This document shows, piece after piece, positions 39,872 through 48,937 of a stretch of DNA of 64,000 bases. The notes beneath the pieces were generated by a model that saw nothing but the letters and a program-made list of their open reading frames with translations, made no database searches and was not told the origin of the DNA. The position numbers and the translations under genes were made by a program. Source of the DNA: Advenella sp048381675 (GTDB taxonomy: Bacteria; Pseudomonadota; Gammaproteobacteria; Burkholderiales; Burkholderiaceae_B); contig NZ_JBLWIS010000011.1 of the NCBI RefSeq assembly GCF_048381675.1, forward strand, positions 1-64,000, written 5' to 3'. The stretch's first letter is position 1, and each line of letters opens with the position of its first letter.

Positions 39872-40540
39872 TTAGCAAAGTCCAAGTCGAAACTCTTCAT
39901 CCTGGTTTTTTTGATGGTGAGCCTGAATATGCTCAACGATGCGTGTGGGATCATCTTCTACAACAAACAAATTAATATCGTTGGGTGAAATATAGCCATT
40001 GCTTAATAATTGTTTTTTTATCCATTGCAGCAGCCCATCCCAGAACTCGGTCCCTACAAAAATAATGGGGGCGCTATGGGCTTTACCGGTTTGGATTAGG
40101 GTAAGTGCTTCGAAGAGTTCGTCAAGTGTGCCAAAACCGCCAGGTAAAATGATGTAACCTGAGCTGTTCATGAAAAATGTGGTTTTCCTTGAAACGAAGT
40201 ATTTGAAGTAAATGCTATGTGACTGGAATGGATTGTCTACTTGTTCATGTGGCAGCTTGATATTCAAGCCAATACTGGTGCCGCCTGCTTCAAAACAGCC
40301 CTTGTTGGCGGCTTCCATGATGCCAGGCCCCCCTCCGGACATGATGTTGAATCCTGCTTGTGCCAGTTTTTGGCTGATTTCAATCGTTTTGCGGTAGTAA
40401 GGAGAATCTGTTTTTGTGCGGGCACTTCCGAATATACTTACAGCTGCTGAAATATCTTTTAAATGATTGGCGGCGTCTTGTAACTCAGCGGAAATTTCCC
40501 TGATCTGTTCCTGGATGGTCGTTGTTTTTGTTACTGACAT
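39872..40540 (-). CDS. LOG-family nucleoside monophosphate phosphoribohydrolase
   Basis: This 222-residue protein has both LOG motifs: GGGPGIMEAANKG near residue 68 and PGGFGTLDELFEALTLIQ near 133. The family removes ribose-5-phosphate from nucleotides such as AMP, and in some organisms releases cytokinins. The first 35 residues are a helical extension. The ATG (40540-40538) is preceded by AAGG. It overlaps the polA ATG on the other strand by two bases. Confidence 0.92.
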   Translation of the reverse strand: MSVTKTTTIQEQIREISAELQDAANHLKDISAAVSIFGSARTKTDSPYYRKTIEISQKLAQAGFNIMSGGGPGIMEAANKGCFEAGGTSIGLNIKLPHEQVDNPFQSHSIYFKYFVSRKTTFFMNSSGYIILPGGFGTLDELFEALTLIQTGKAHSAPIIFVGTEFWDGLLQWIKKQLLSNGYISPNDINLFVVEDDPTRIVEHIQAHHQKNQDEEFRLGLC

Positions 40541-43259
40541 GAAAAAAACCTTATTACTTGTTGATGGATCTAGCTATTTGTACCGGGCCTTCCATGCTAT
40601 GCCTGATTTAAGAAACGCCTTGGGTGAGCCTACCGGTGCAATTTATGGTGTCATCAATATGATGCGCAAAATTAATCAGGATTATCAGGCTGACTACGTG
40701 GCCTGCATCTTTGATGCAAAAGGAAAAACATTTCGTGATGATTTGTATCCTGATTATAAAGGGCATCGTCCCCCAATGCCCGACGATCTGGTTTTGCAAA
40801 TAGAGCCCATCCACCAGGCAATTAGCGCCATGGGTTGGACGGTGATTGCCAAACCCGGGGTCGAGGCGGATGATATTATTGCCACTTTAGCAGAAATTGC
40901 CACACAAAATGAAGTCCGTACCATTATTTCCACTGGGGATAAGGATATAGCCCAATTGGTCAACGAGCATGTCAGCATCGTCAATACCATGACTAATGAA
41001 ACCCTTGATATAGAAGGGGTGAAAAGCAAGTTTGGTGTTTTGCCCGAGCAGATTATTGATTACCTGATGTTGATTGGCGATACGGTGGATAATGTGCCGG
41101 GCGTGCCTAAAGTGGGGCCCAAAACGGCAGTCAAGTGGTTGGCTGAATACGGTACTATCGACAAACTGGTTGAAAATGCCGACAAAATCAAAGGGGTGGT
41201 CGGGAATAATCTGCGTGAATCCATCCCTAATTTTGAACTGACCCGCCAGCTGATTACGATCAAGCGCGACTGTGAGGTTGATGATTTTTTTACCGGGATG
41301 GATGATCTGTCCCTTAAGCCGCAAGATGCCGAAACACTGAAAAAAATCTTTGACCATTTCGGCTTTCGGACCTGGCTGCGTGAGTTGACCGGTGATGTCC
41401 AGGCTGTGCCCAAACAGGATGCCCGGGTTGCCCACGAGATTCCTGAAGCGCCAGAAACAGTTGACTACGTAACGGTGGATACTCCCGAATTATTGGAAGA
41501 CTGCCTGAAGCAGATCCAGGAGGCTGCTTTGGTTGCGCTGGATACCGAAACCACCTCGTTAGACCCGATGATGGCATCGCTGGTTGGGACTTCAATGTCT
41601 ATTCATCCCGGGCAAGGCTGGTATATTCCGCTTGCACACAAAGGCAATATGTTGGCCCAACAATTAGATAAATCCATGGTGCTTGAAAAACTCAGGCCAT
41701 GGTTAGAGGACGAGAGCGCGGCCAAAGTACTGCAAAATGCCAAATATGACACGCATGTATTTGCCAACGAAGGGATTAAGCTAAAAGGCATAAAAGATGA
41801 CACTATGCTGATGGCATATGTGCTTGAATCCCACCGCAGTGTTGGCATGCAAGACCTGGCGCAGCGATATCTGGGCAGAAAAGGGGTGGATTACACCGAT
41901 TTATGTGGCAAGGGAGCCAAGCAGATTGGTTTCGATGAAGTCGAGATTGAGCAGGCCTCTTTCTATGCCTGCGAAGATACCGATTTTACCTTGCAGTTGG
42001 CGGGCTTGATGCGGCCATTGGTGGTGGCCGAGGAAGGGCTTGACCGGATATATCGGCTTGAATTGTGGGTTTCCGAGGTGTTGGCGAAGATTGAGCGTAA
42101 TGGCGTCAAAATTAACGAAAAAGCCTTGCAGCAACAAAGCCATGAAATTGGAGAGAAGCTGGTTGCGCTTGAAAACAAGGCCTATGAACTGGCCGGTCAG
42201 CCTTTTAACCTGAATTCGCCCAAGCAGCTGGCCGAGATTTTGTTTGATCGCATGCAATTGCCGGTTATCCGCAAAACCCCCAAGGGTGCCCCTTCAACCG
42301 ATGAGGAAGTACTTAGCAAACTGGCCCAGGATTACCCGCTGCCAGCTACCCTGCTTGAGTATCGTGGGCTGGCCAAGCTTAAATCTACGTATACCGACAA
42401 ACTGCCTAAAATGATTAATCCTAAAACCGGACGGGTACATACCAATTACTCGCAGGCGGCAGTCATTACCGGGCGCCTGGCCTCGTCTGATCCTAACTTG
42501 CAGAATATTCCGGTGCGAACCGAAGAAGGGCGCAAGGTCAGGACGGCTTTTGTGCCGGAAAAGGGCGGCGTAATCATGTCTGCCGACTACTCGCAAATCG
42601 AGTTGCGAGTCATGGCGCATGTGTCGGATGATGCCAATCTGCAATTGGCTTTTGCCCAAGGCAAGGATATTCACCGGGCAACCGCCTCAGAGGTGTTTGG
42701 CACACCTCTGGAAGAAGTGACTGCCGAGCAGCGTCGTGCCGCCAAGGCTATTAACTTTGGCTTGATTTACGGCATGGGGGCATTTGGCTTGGCCAGCAAT
42801 CTGGGCATTACCCGTGATGCCGCGCAATCTTACATAGACCGTTATTTTGAGCGTTATCCCGGTGTGGCGGCCTACATGACGCTTACCCGCGCCAAGGCAA
42901 ATGAGCAAGGGTATGTGGAAACCGTATTTGGACGTCGCTTGTGGTTGCCTGAAATCAAGGGAGCCAAAGGTCCGCGCAAGGCGGCTGCCGAAAGGGCGGC
43001 AATTAATGCACCGATGCAGGGCACGGCGGCAGACTTGATCAAAATGGCAATGGTGGCCGTGCAGGAATGGATTGAAAATGAAAACCTGAAAACCATGATC
43101 ATCATGCAGGTGCATGATGAATTGGTGCTTGAAGTGCCACAGGATGAAGTGGATTTGGTCAAATCACGGTTGCCTGAATTGATGTGCAACGTGGCTGAAC
43201 TGAAAGTGCCACTGGTGGCGGAGGTTGGCATGGGCCCGGATTGGGAGCAGGCTCACTAA
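40539..43259 (+). CDS. polA: DNA polymerase I
   Basis: This protein of 906 residues has all three activities. The 5'-3' exonuclease domain (about 1-290) starts KKTLLLVDGSSYLYRAFHAM. The 3'-5' exonuclease keeps its acidic residues (DTETTSLD; YACEDTDF). The polymerase has motif A SADYSQIELRVMAH, motif B RRAAKAINFGLIYGMGAFGL and motif C QVHDELVLEVP. The start must be ATG 40539 from the conserved opening. A ribosome site is not visible close to it, and upstream sequence is the antisense of the LOG gene. Confidence 0.97.
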   Translation: MKKTLLLVDGSSYLYRAFHAMPDLRNALGEPTGAIYGVINMMRKINQDYQADYVACIFDAKGKTFRDDLYPDYKGHRPPMPDDLVLQIEPIHQAISAMGWTVIAKPGVEADDIIATLAEIATQNEVRTIISTGDKDIAQLVNEHVSIVNTMTNETLDIEGVKSKFGVLPEQIIDYLMLIGDTVDNVPGVPKVGPKTAVKWLAEYGTIDKLVENADKIKGVVGNNLRESIPNFELTRQLITIKRDCEVDDFFTGMDDLSLKPQDAETLKKIFDHFGFRTWLRELTGDVQAVPKQDARVAHEIPEAPETVDYVTVDTPELLEDCLKQIQEAALVALDTETTSLDPMMASLVGTSMSIHPGQGWYIPLAHKGNMLAQQLDKSMVLEKLRPWLEDESAAKVLQNAKYDTHVFANEGIKLKGIKDDTMLMAYVLESHRSVGMQDLAQRYLGRKGVDYTDLCGKGAKQIGFDEVEIEQASFYACEDTDFTLQLAGLMRPLVVAEEGLDRIYRLELWVSEVLAKIERNGVKINEKALQQQSHEIGEKLVALENKAYELAGQPFNLNSPKQLAEILFDRMQLPVIRKTPKGAPSTDEEVLSKLAQDYPLPATLLEYRGLAKLKSTYTDKLPKMINPKTGRVHTNYSQAAVITGRLASSDPNLQNIPVRTEEGRKVRTAFVPEKGGVIMSADYSQIELRVMAHVSDDANLQLAFAQGKDIHRATASEVFGTPLEEVTAEQRRAAKAINFGLIYGMGAFGLASNLGITRDAAQSYIDRYFERYPGVAAYMTLTRAKANEQGYVETVFGRRLWLPEIKGAKGPRKAAAERAAINAPMQGTAADLIKMAMVAVQEWIENENLKTMIIMQVHDELVLEVPQDEVDLVKSRLPELMCNVAELKVPLVAEVGMGPDWEQAH

Positions 43260-43313
43260 AGGCTGGTTTTATGAAACGGCTTTTGGGGCTTTTTCGAGAC
43301 ACCCATGTAAAAT

Positions 43314-43356
43314 AAAAAAACGGTCCGGTTTAATGATATAAACCGGACCGTTTTTT
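43314..43356. terminator. Bidirectional terminator between polA and htpX
   Basis: A perfect 12-bp stem, CGGTCCGGTTTA (43321-43332) and its complement (43339-43350), has seven A before and six T after it. It would stop transcription from both convergent genes. Confidence 0.93.
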
Positions 43357-43421
43357 GTGTGGCCTGAACGATGCACCCTCTGCTGGACATTTAACCGGGG
43401 TAGGAGCGGTTTGGGCCGTGT

Positions 43422-44303
43422 TTACTTGACAATACGTGCACGCAAGGCATTGATGCGGTGCTCGATCGGTGGGTGAGTAGAGAATAGGGCAGCCACATTG
43501 ACTTTGCCACTGATGCCGGAAGCATTCAGTTGCTGGGGCAGTTCACCGGGGGTAAGTCCCCCCAGGCGGGCCAAGGCATGAATCATTGGGTCGGCTGAGC
43601 CCATGAGTTGTGCGGCACCGGCATCAGCACGGTATTCACGTTGGCGTGAGAACCAGGCCACAATGATAGAGGCCAGGATGCCAAATGCGATTTCACAGAC
43701 AATGACGGAAATGTAATAGCCAATACCAACTTCGCGTTCATTTTTCAGGATGACCCGGTCAACCACATAACCCACAACGCGTGACAGGAAGACCACAAAG
43801 GTGTTTACCACACCCTGAATCAGCGTCAGGGTAACCATGTCACCGTTGGCTACGTGCGCCACTTCGTGGCCCAGGACAGCAGCGACTTCTTCTTCAGTCA
43901 TGCTATTAAGCAAACCGGTGGAAACGGCAACCAGGGCATCGTTTTTGAATGCGCCGGTTGCAAAAGCATTGGGTTCGCCTTCATAAATGGCGACTTCAGG
44001 ATGGCCAATGCCGGCACGGTCAGCCAATTGGTGGACAGTATCAACCAGCCAGGCTTCACGACTGTTGGCCGGGGCGGCTGGGTTAATGACTTGGGCGCCC
44101 GTGCTCCATTTGGCCATGGGTTTGCTGATGAGCAGGGAGATGATTGAGCCGGTAAAGCCGACCACTGCTGAAAATGCCAGCAATTGCGTTATGTCCAGGC
44201 CTTCGGCGGTAATGAAGCGGTTGATGCCAAGGATATTTAATGTGACACCCAGCACCACCATAACGGCCAGGTTGGTCATAAGAAATAGAAAAATGCGTTT
44301 CAT
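43422..44303 (-). CDS. htpX: Membrane zinc metalloprotease HtpX
   Basis: This 293-residue inner-membrane protease of family M48 degrades damaged membrane proteins. The active site HEVAH is in LGHEVAHVANGDMV, near residue 143. The third zinc ligand is in the EYRADAGAAQLMG region. Two N-terminal and two internal hydrophobic segments are visible. THPPIEHRINALR is the usual C-terminal end. It is a single gene. Confidence 0.96.
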   Translation of the reverse strand: MKRIFLFLMTNLAVMVVLGVTLNILGINRFITAEGLDITQLLAFSAVVGFTGSIISLLISKPMAKWSTGAQVINPAAPANSREAWLVDTVHQLADRAGIGHPEVAIYEGEPNAFATGAFKNDALVAVSTGLLNSMTEEEVAAVLGHEVAHVANGDMVTLTLIQGVVNTFVVFLSRVVGYVVDRVILKNEREVGIGYYISVIVCEIAFGILASIIVAWFSRQREYRADAGAAQLMGSADPMIHALARLGGLTPGELPQQLNASGISGKVNVAALFSTHPPIEHRINALRARIVK

Positions 44304-44495
44304 AAGGGGTTAAGCCTTTAAATCTAACTGTTTTTGGAAATGGGCTGCATCATAATATAGTTTAAATAAAATGATTAATACAGCGATATTGATTTGTTTA
44401 ATTATATAGGGTGAATTCCCGATATTTAAAGTGACCTTGGGTATAGAATGATGATTTTCTTATTTCAGAATGTTCCTTTCAGGGTCAGATAGGCT

Positions 44496-45377
44496 ATGCA
44501 ATCGTTGTGGATGCTGCTGGCGGCATTAATGTTCGCCATTATGGGTACTTGTATCAAGCTGTCTTATGAGATGGGTTCAAGCCTGCCTCTTGTTGTGATA
44601 GCCCGCGGGTTGCCCTCCATTGTAGCGATTGTGTTGTGGGCGCTGTTAAGCCACCAGTCCCTGAAGCCGAAAAGCGTTAAATTGCATGTTTTACGTAACC
44701 TGTTTGGCGTAACGTCCCTGTGGATGGGGTTTTATGGTTATTCCGTGCTGCCGTTATCAACCAGTGCCAGTCTTAACTATACCTCTCCGCTGTTTATTGC
44801 CGGTTTTTTGTTTTTCAGCAACAAGGGCCCGAAAGATTCACTGCGTCTGCTGTCGGTCATTTTGGGTTTTCTGGGTGTATTACTGGTGTTGCGACCTAGC
44901 ATCACTGAAGACCAGTGGTTTGCTGCCTCACTGGGCCTGATGTCTGGGGCATTTGGGGGTATAGCCATGTTGCAGATCAAAGCGTTGGGGGCAATTGGAG
45001 AGCCGATCTGGAGAACCGTTTTCTACTTTTCCCTGATTGTGGTGTTAACCGGTTTTCTTGGCTTGAAGGCGCATGGTTATGGGGAACCCAATTTCACCAC
45101 CTGGCTGGTACTTTTCGGGGTGGGCGTTAGCGGACTGATCGGACAGCTTGCACTCACCCGTGCCTTTGGTCAGGGTTCTCCGATTCTGACTGCGGCTTTG
45201 CAATACAGCACCATTATATTTGCGGCTATACTGGGTATTATTTTCTGGGGAGATATTCCCGACTTATTGGCTTGGGTTGGTATGGCCCTGATTATCCTGG
45301 CAGGATTGCTGTCTGCCTGGAGAACCATGCAACTGGCAGAAGCTGCCAGATCCCGGAAAAATATGGCCAATAACTGA
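44496..45377 (+). CDS. EamA/DMT-family transporter
   Basis: This 293-residue inner-membrane protein has about ten hydrophobic segments in two EamA repeats. The first starts LWMLLAALMFAIMGTCIKLS and the second LGLMSGAFGGIAMLQIKAL. GLIGQLALTRAFGQGSPILTAAL is typical of the second repeat. Such proteins export amino acids or other metabolites; the substrate is unknown. It is followed after 34 bases by sseA and may be cotranscribed. Confidence 0.9.
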   Translation: MQSLWMLLAALMFAIMGTCIKLSYEMGSSLPLVVIARGLPSIVAIVLWALLSHQSLKPKSVKLHVLRNLFGVTSLWMGFYGYSVLPLSTSASLNYTSPLFIAGFLFFSNKGPKDSLRLLSVILGFLGVLLVLRPSITEDQWFAASLGLMSGAFGGIAMLQIKALGAIGEPIWRTVFYFSLIVVLTGFLGLKAHGYGEPNFTTWLVLFGVGVSGLIGQLALTRAFGQGSPILTAALQYSTIIFAAILGIIFWGDIPDLLAWVGMALIILAGLLSAWRTMQLAEAARSRKNMANN

Positions 45378-45411
45378 ATCTGATGATTTTTGAACTATCT
45401 GGAGCAAGAAA

Positions 45412-46257
45412 GTGGAACCGTTGATTTCAGCACTCGGGCTGCAAGATTTACTGAGCGAAGATGAGACCCTGGTCTTGTTGGATGCAAGGCATGATTTGGC
45501 CAATCATCAACTGGGCAGGGAGCAATATCTCGAGGGGCATATTCCGGGCGCTATTTTTCTTGATCATGAAATTGATCTGTGCGGACCCAAGACAGGAAAA
45601 AATGGGCGGCATCCTTTGCCTGATCGTGAAGACTTTATCAGGTTGCTGGGTAACTTGGGTATTGATCCAACCGCAAATATTGTCGTCTATGATGCCAGGG
45701 ATGGCATGTTTGCTGCTCATTTGTGGTGGATGTTGCGGTGGGTTGGCTGCACCCGTGTACGGGTGCTCAATGGTGGCTGGAGTGCCTGGGGCCAGATCAG
45801 CGGTGATATTGAGCGTGAACAACCTGCGCCACGAGTGCCTGTAAAGTGGGCACTCCATGCCGCTTCGATGCCTGTTGTGGATGCGCTGGACGTGCTGGCC
45901 AATCTGAATAATCCTGTTTTTACCCTTATAGATGCCCGTGCCGAAAACCGATTTCGCGGTGAGAATGAAACCATTGATCCCGTTGCTGGTCATATTCCCG
46001 GTGCTGTCAACAGGCCCTTTACCCGTAATCTAGATAGTGATGGTTTTTTTCTTCCGGTGGATGAACTTAAATCCGCTTTTGTAGAAGTGCTTGCTAATAA
46101 GAAGCCTGAGAATATCGTTCACCAGTGCGGTTCGGGTATTAGTGCCTGTCATAACCTGCTAGCCATGGAGGTGGCCGGTTTGCGCGGTTCTGCGCTTTAT
46201 CCCGGCTCCTGGAGCGAATGGTGCAGTGATGATTCCCGGCCTGTTGAAATAGGCTAG
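45412..46257 (+). CDS. sseA: 3-mercaptopyruvate/thiosulfate sulfurtransferase (rhodanese)
   Basis: This 281-residue protein has two rhodanese domains. The N-terminal domain has LLDARHDL and EGHIPGAIFLDHE. The catalytic C-terminal domain has the cysteine in HQCGSGISACHNLLAM, near residue 240. The CGSGxxA loop fits mercaptopyruvate sulfurtransferases rather than thiosulfate-specific ones, which carry CRKG. It transfers sulphur to thiols or cyanide. The start is a GTG, seven bases after GGAG. Confidence 0.9.
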   Translation: MEPLISALGLQDLLSEDETLVLLDARHDLANHQLGREQYLEGHIPGAIFLDHEIDLCGPKTGKNGRHPLPDREDFIRLLGNLGIDPTANIVVYDARDGMFAAHLWWMLRWVGCTRVRVLNGGWSAWGQISGDIEREQPAPRVPVKWALHAASMPVVDALDVLANLNNPVFTLIDARAENRFRGENETIDPVAGHIPGAVNRPFTRNLDSDGFFLPVDELKSAFVEVLANKKPENIVHQCGSGISACHNLLAMEVAGLRGSALYPGSWSEWCSDDSRPVEIG

Positions 46258-46274
46258 TTGTTAAAAATACGGTG

Positions 46275-46316
46275 CAAAAAACAATCCCCTTGAAAGAAAT
46301 TTTTTCAAGGGGATTG
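46275..46316 (-). terminator. Terminator of the Rieske oxygenase gene (also after sseA)
   Basis: A 14-bp perfect stem (46282-46295 with 46303-46316; CAATCCCCTTGAAA and its complement) is followed on the minus strand by six to seven T (46281-46275). On the plus strand only TTG follows, so it serves the minus strand best. Confidence 0.85.
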
Positions 46317-46357
46317 TTGATATTGCACCCGCGATATTGTGTGTCGCAGTCAGTGAG

Positions 46358-47500
46358 TTAGAGGTTCATGATGCGGTTGTACCATTCATGAAAATGCAGC
46401 ATGCCATCTTCCATGGGAGACTGGTAAGGTCCCACTTCGCTGGTGTTGCGTTTGTGCAGGGCAAGGCGGCCTGCATCCATGCGCTCGGCAATTTCATCAT
46501 CTTCAATGGCGGTTTCCATATAGGCAGCCCGCTGGGCCTCGATGAAATCGCGCTCGAACATGACAATTTCTTCAGGATAATAAAACTCGACGATATTGAC
46601 GGTTTTTTGCGGGCTGACAGGATGCAGTGTGGATAGAACCAGAACATGAGGGTAAAGCTCAATCATGTGGGTCGGGAAATAGGTCACCCATACGGCACCA
46701 AAATCGGGTTTTTCGCCCTGGCGGAACTTAAGTAGCTCATTGTGCCATTTTTTGTAAACCTCTGAGCCCGGATTGGCTAGCGCCTGGTGGATGCCCACGT
46801 ACTGCGCGCTGAACCAGTCAGAAAACTCCCACTTCAGGTCATCGCAGGTGACGAATTTGCCCAGTCCGGGATGAAAGGGGGCAACATGGTAATCCTCAAG
46901 ATAAACTTCAATGAAAGTTTTCCAGTTATAGTTGCATTCGTGTACTTCTACGTGGTCAAGCACGTAATCCGAGAAATCAAATTCCGGTTTTGCAAAAAGC
47001 GGCGCCAGGTCTGAAGCAGGATCACGCGGGCCTTCAAAGAGCAGGCCATGGCAGTTTGAAAGCGGAAATTTTTGCAAGTTCTTGCAGGGGTTCTGGTTAA
47101 ATTGCGGCGCGCCCAGCAAGGTCCCCTGGTTATCATAAGTCCAGCGGTGCAGAGGGCAAACGATATTGCCGCCGTTTTCCTGCAGATTACCATGATTCTT
47201 GACAGCACCGGTGACATTGCCTGCTTCACCCCCCAACATGATTGCCTGACGGTGACGGCAAACGTTAGATAGCAGCTCAGGACCATTTTTATTGCGGACT
47301 AGAATGCGTCCGGCCTGTTCCTGCACCAAGGTTCTCCAGTCCCCGGTGTTGGGTATCATTTTTTCGTTGCCAACATAACAGGCAGATTGTTTGAAGATTT
47401 GCGCCTGTTCCCGGGCAAAAACATTGTCGTCAAAATAAACATGGACCGGCAATTGGGTTTGTGCCGGTTCGACATGTTTCATGGTTGCGATTTCTGACAT
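46358..47500 (-). CDS. Rieske non-haem iron oxygenase, alpha subunit-like
   Basis: This protein of 380 residues starts at ATG 47500, eight bases after GGGGGATC. The Rieske cluster ligands are CRH (Cys81, His83) and CPLH (Cys115, His118). They are 31 residues apart instead of the usual 15-17, with glycine/asparagine-rich sequence between. The mononuclear iron site is in NWKTFIEVYLEDYHVAPFHPG. The C-terminal part is of SRPBCC type. The substrate is unknown. The reductase is not adjacent. It has its own terminator. Confidence 0.88.
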   Translation of the reverse strand: MSEIATMKHVEPAQTQLPVHVYFDDNVFAREQAQIFKQSACYVGNEKMIPNTGDWRTLVQEQAGRILVRNKNGPELLSNVCRHRQAIMLGGEAGNVTGAVKNHGNLQENGGNIVCPLHRWTYDNQGTLLGAPQFNQNPCKNLQKFPLSNCHGLLFEGPRDPASDLAPLFAKPEFDFSDYVLDHVEVHECNYNWKTFIEVYLEDYHVAPFHPGLGKFVTCDDLKWEFSDWFSAQYVGIHQALANPGSEVYKKWHNELLKFRQGEKPDFGAVWVTYFPTHMIELYPHVLVLSTLHPVSPQKTVNIVEFYYPEEIVMFERDFIEAQRAAYMETAIEDDEIAERMDAGRLALHKRNTSEVGPYQSPMEDGMLHFHEWYNRIMNL

Positions 47501-47756
47501 TTTGTAGATCCCCCGCGTAAAAAAATAAAGCCGCCTCACCAAGGGTCATGAGCCGGCAGATTGTTGAAATTGAATGTAATGTTAAATTGTACCGAAAATT
47601 CAATGCCTTAATATTAAAAAAAATGAGGGAGGTATTAATTTTGCGGTTTGAAAAAGGGGGTGAGATTGAAAAATACGTAAAACTATTAAAATATGGCCCT
47701 TGCCAGCCCATGATTTCGTACAATACCTGATTATTTGAACTTTTCTGGAGTACCCC

Positions 47757-48005
47757 TTGTCAGAATCAACCCAAAAACTGGATGTCCTTGATTTACCAAA
47801 GGATTTTGAATCTGCCCTGAAAGAGCTTGAAGAGATTGTGCAGTCAATGGAAAGTGATGTGCTTTCCCTTGAGGCATCTTTGCGGGCGTACGAAAGAGGG
47901 GTTGCTTTGGCTCGGGTATGCCAGGAGCGCCTGGATGCTGCCGAGCAGCAGGTACAGGTACTTCAGAATAATTTGTTGCGTCCGGTACAGGTCGAGGTTG
48001 AATAA
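47757..48005 (+). CDS. xseB: Exodeoxyribonuclease VII small subunit
   Basis: This 82-residue subunit has the family core FESALKELEEIVQSMESDVL and SLEASLRAYERGVALARVCQ, two long helices. It works with XseA, which is not in the window, in single-strand DNA degradation. The start is TTG at 47757, six bases after TGGAG; no in-frame ATG exists upstream. ispA starts 3 bases after its stop. Confidence 0.93.
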   Translation: MSESTQKLDVLDLPKDFESALKELEEIVQSMESDVLSLEASLRAYERGVALARVCQERLDAAEQQVQVLQNNLLRPVQVEVE

Positions 48006-48008
48006 GCA

Positions 48009-48923
48009 ATGAGTACGGGTTCAATGCATTTTCAGGATTGGCTGGCGGCCTGTGTTAATAATGTAGAAGCCGCGCTTGAAAAGGCGCTTCCGGCTACTAC
48101 CGAGGTGCCTGTTCAATTGCACGAGGCCATGCGTTATGCCACGCTGGGTGGTGGTAAAAGAATTCGTGCCACATTGGTTTACGCTGCGGGCAGGGCTGCA
48201 TTACAACAAGGCGTTGCCATAGAGTCATTCAATCATGCACTCGACAAGGCGGCGGCGGCAGTCGAGCTGATTCACGCTTATTCCCTGATTCATGACGATT
48301 TGCCCTGTATGGATGATGATGTCCTGCGCAGGGGGCAGCCTACAGTACATGTGCGTTTTGGTGAGGCTACGGCCATGCTGGCCGGAGACGCCCTGCAGCC
48401 GCTGGCTTTTGCCGAGCTTGCGCAAATGCCTGTGGCGCCTGCTTTGGTGGTACAGGCGGTGCAGGTACTTGGCCGGGTTGCCGGAAGCCTGGGCATGGTG
48501 GGTGGTCAGGCCATAGATTTGGCCAGTGTCAATCATACCCTTACCCTGGAGCAGTTGCAGTTCATGCATCGCTTGAAAACAGGCGCGCTTATCGAAGGCA
48601 GTGTCCTGTTGGGCGCGATTGTGACCGGAGCGACTTCTGAGGCCAGGCGGGCACTCGAGACCTATGGCTCGGCCATTGGTTTGGCCTTTCAGATTGTTGA
48701 TGATATTCTTGATGTTACGGTTGATACCGAGGGCTTGGGTAAAACAGCAGGCAAGGATGCCGATGAAAACAAGCCTACTTATGTATCAATCATGGGCCTT
48801 GAAGCGTCCCGGGATTTTGCCCGGGAATTATATGAAGTGGCCATTGAGGCCATTAAACCATTAGGTGATTCTGCTGTTCGACTCAAAGAGTTGGCCGATT
48901 TCATTATTCACCGCAGTTATTGA
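48009..48923 (+). CDS. ispA: Farnesyl diphosphate synthase
   Basis: This 304-residue prenyltransferase condenses isopentenyl and dimethylallyl diphosphates to farnesyl diphosphate. The first aspartate-rich motif is DDLPCMDDD near residue 98 and the second is DDILDV near 233. GGGKRIRATLVYAAGRAA and MHRLKTGALI also fit. It lies between xseB and dxs, an order common in proteobacteria. Confidence 0.96.
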   Translation: MSTGSMHFQDWLAACVNNVEAALEKALPATTEVPVQLHEAMRYATLGGGKRIRATLVYAAGRAALQQGVAIESFNHALDKAAAAVELIHAYSLIHDDLPCMDDDVLRRGQPTVHVRFGEATAMLAGDALQPLAFAELAQMPVAPALVVQAVQVLGRVAGSLGMVGGQAIDLASVNHTLTLEQLQFMHRLKTGALIEGSVLLGAIVTGATSEARRALETYGSAIGLAFQIVDDILDVTVDTEGLGKTAGKDADENKPTYVSIMGLEASRDFARELYEVAIEAIKPLGDSAVRLKELADFIIHRSY

Positions 48924-48937
48924 TGTGAAGCGTATTA

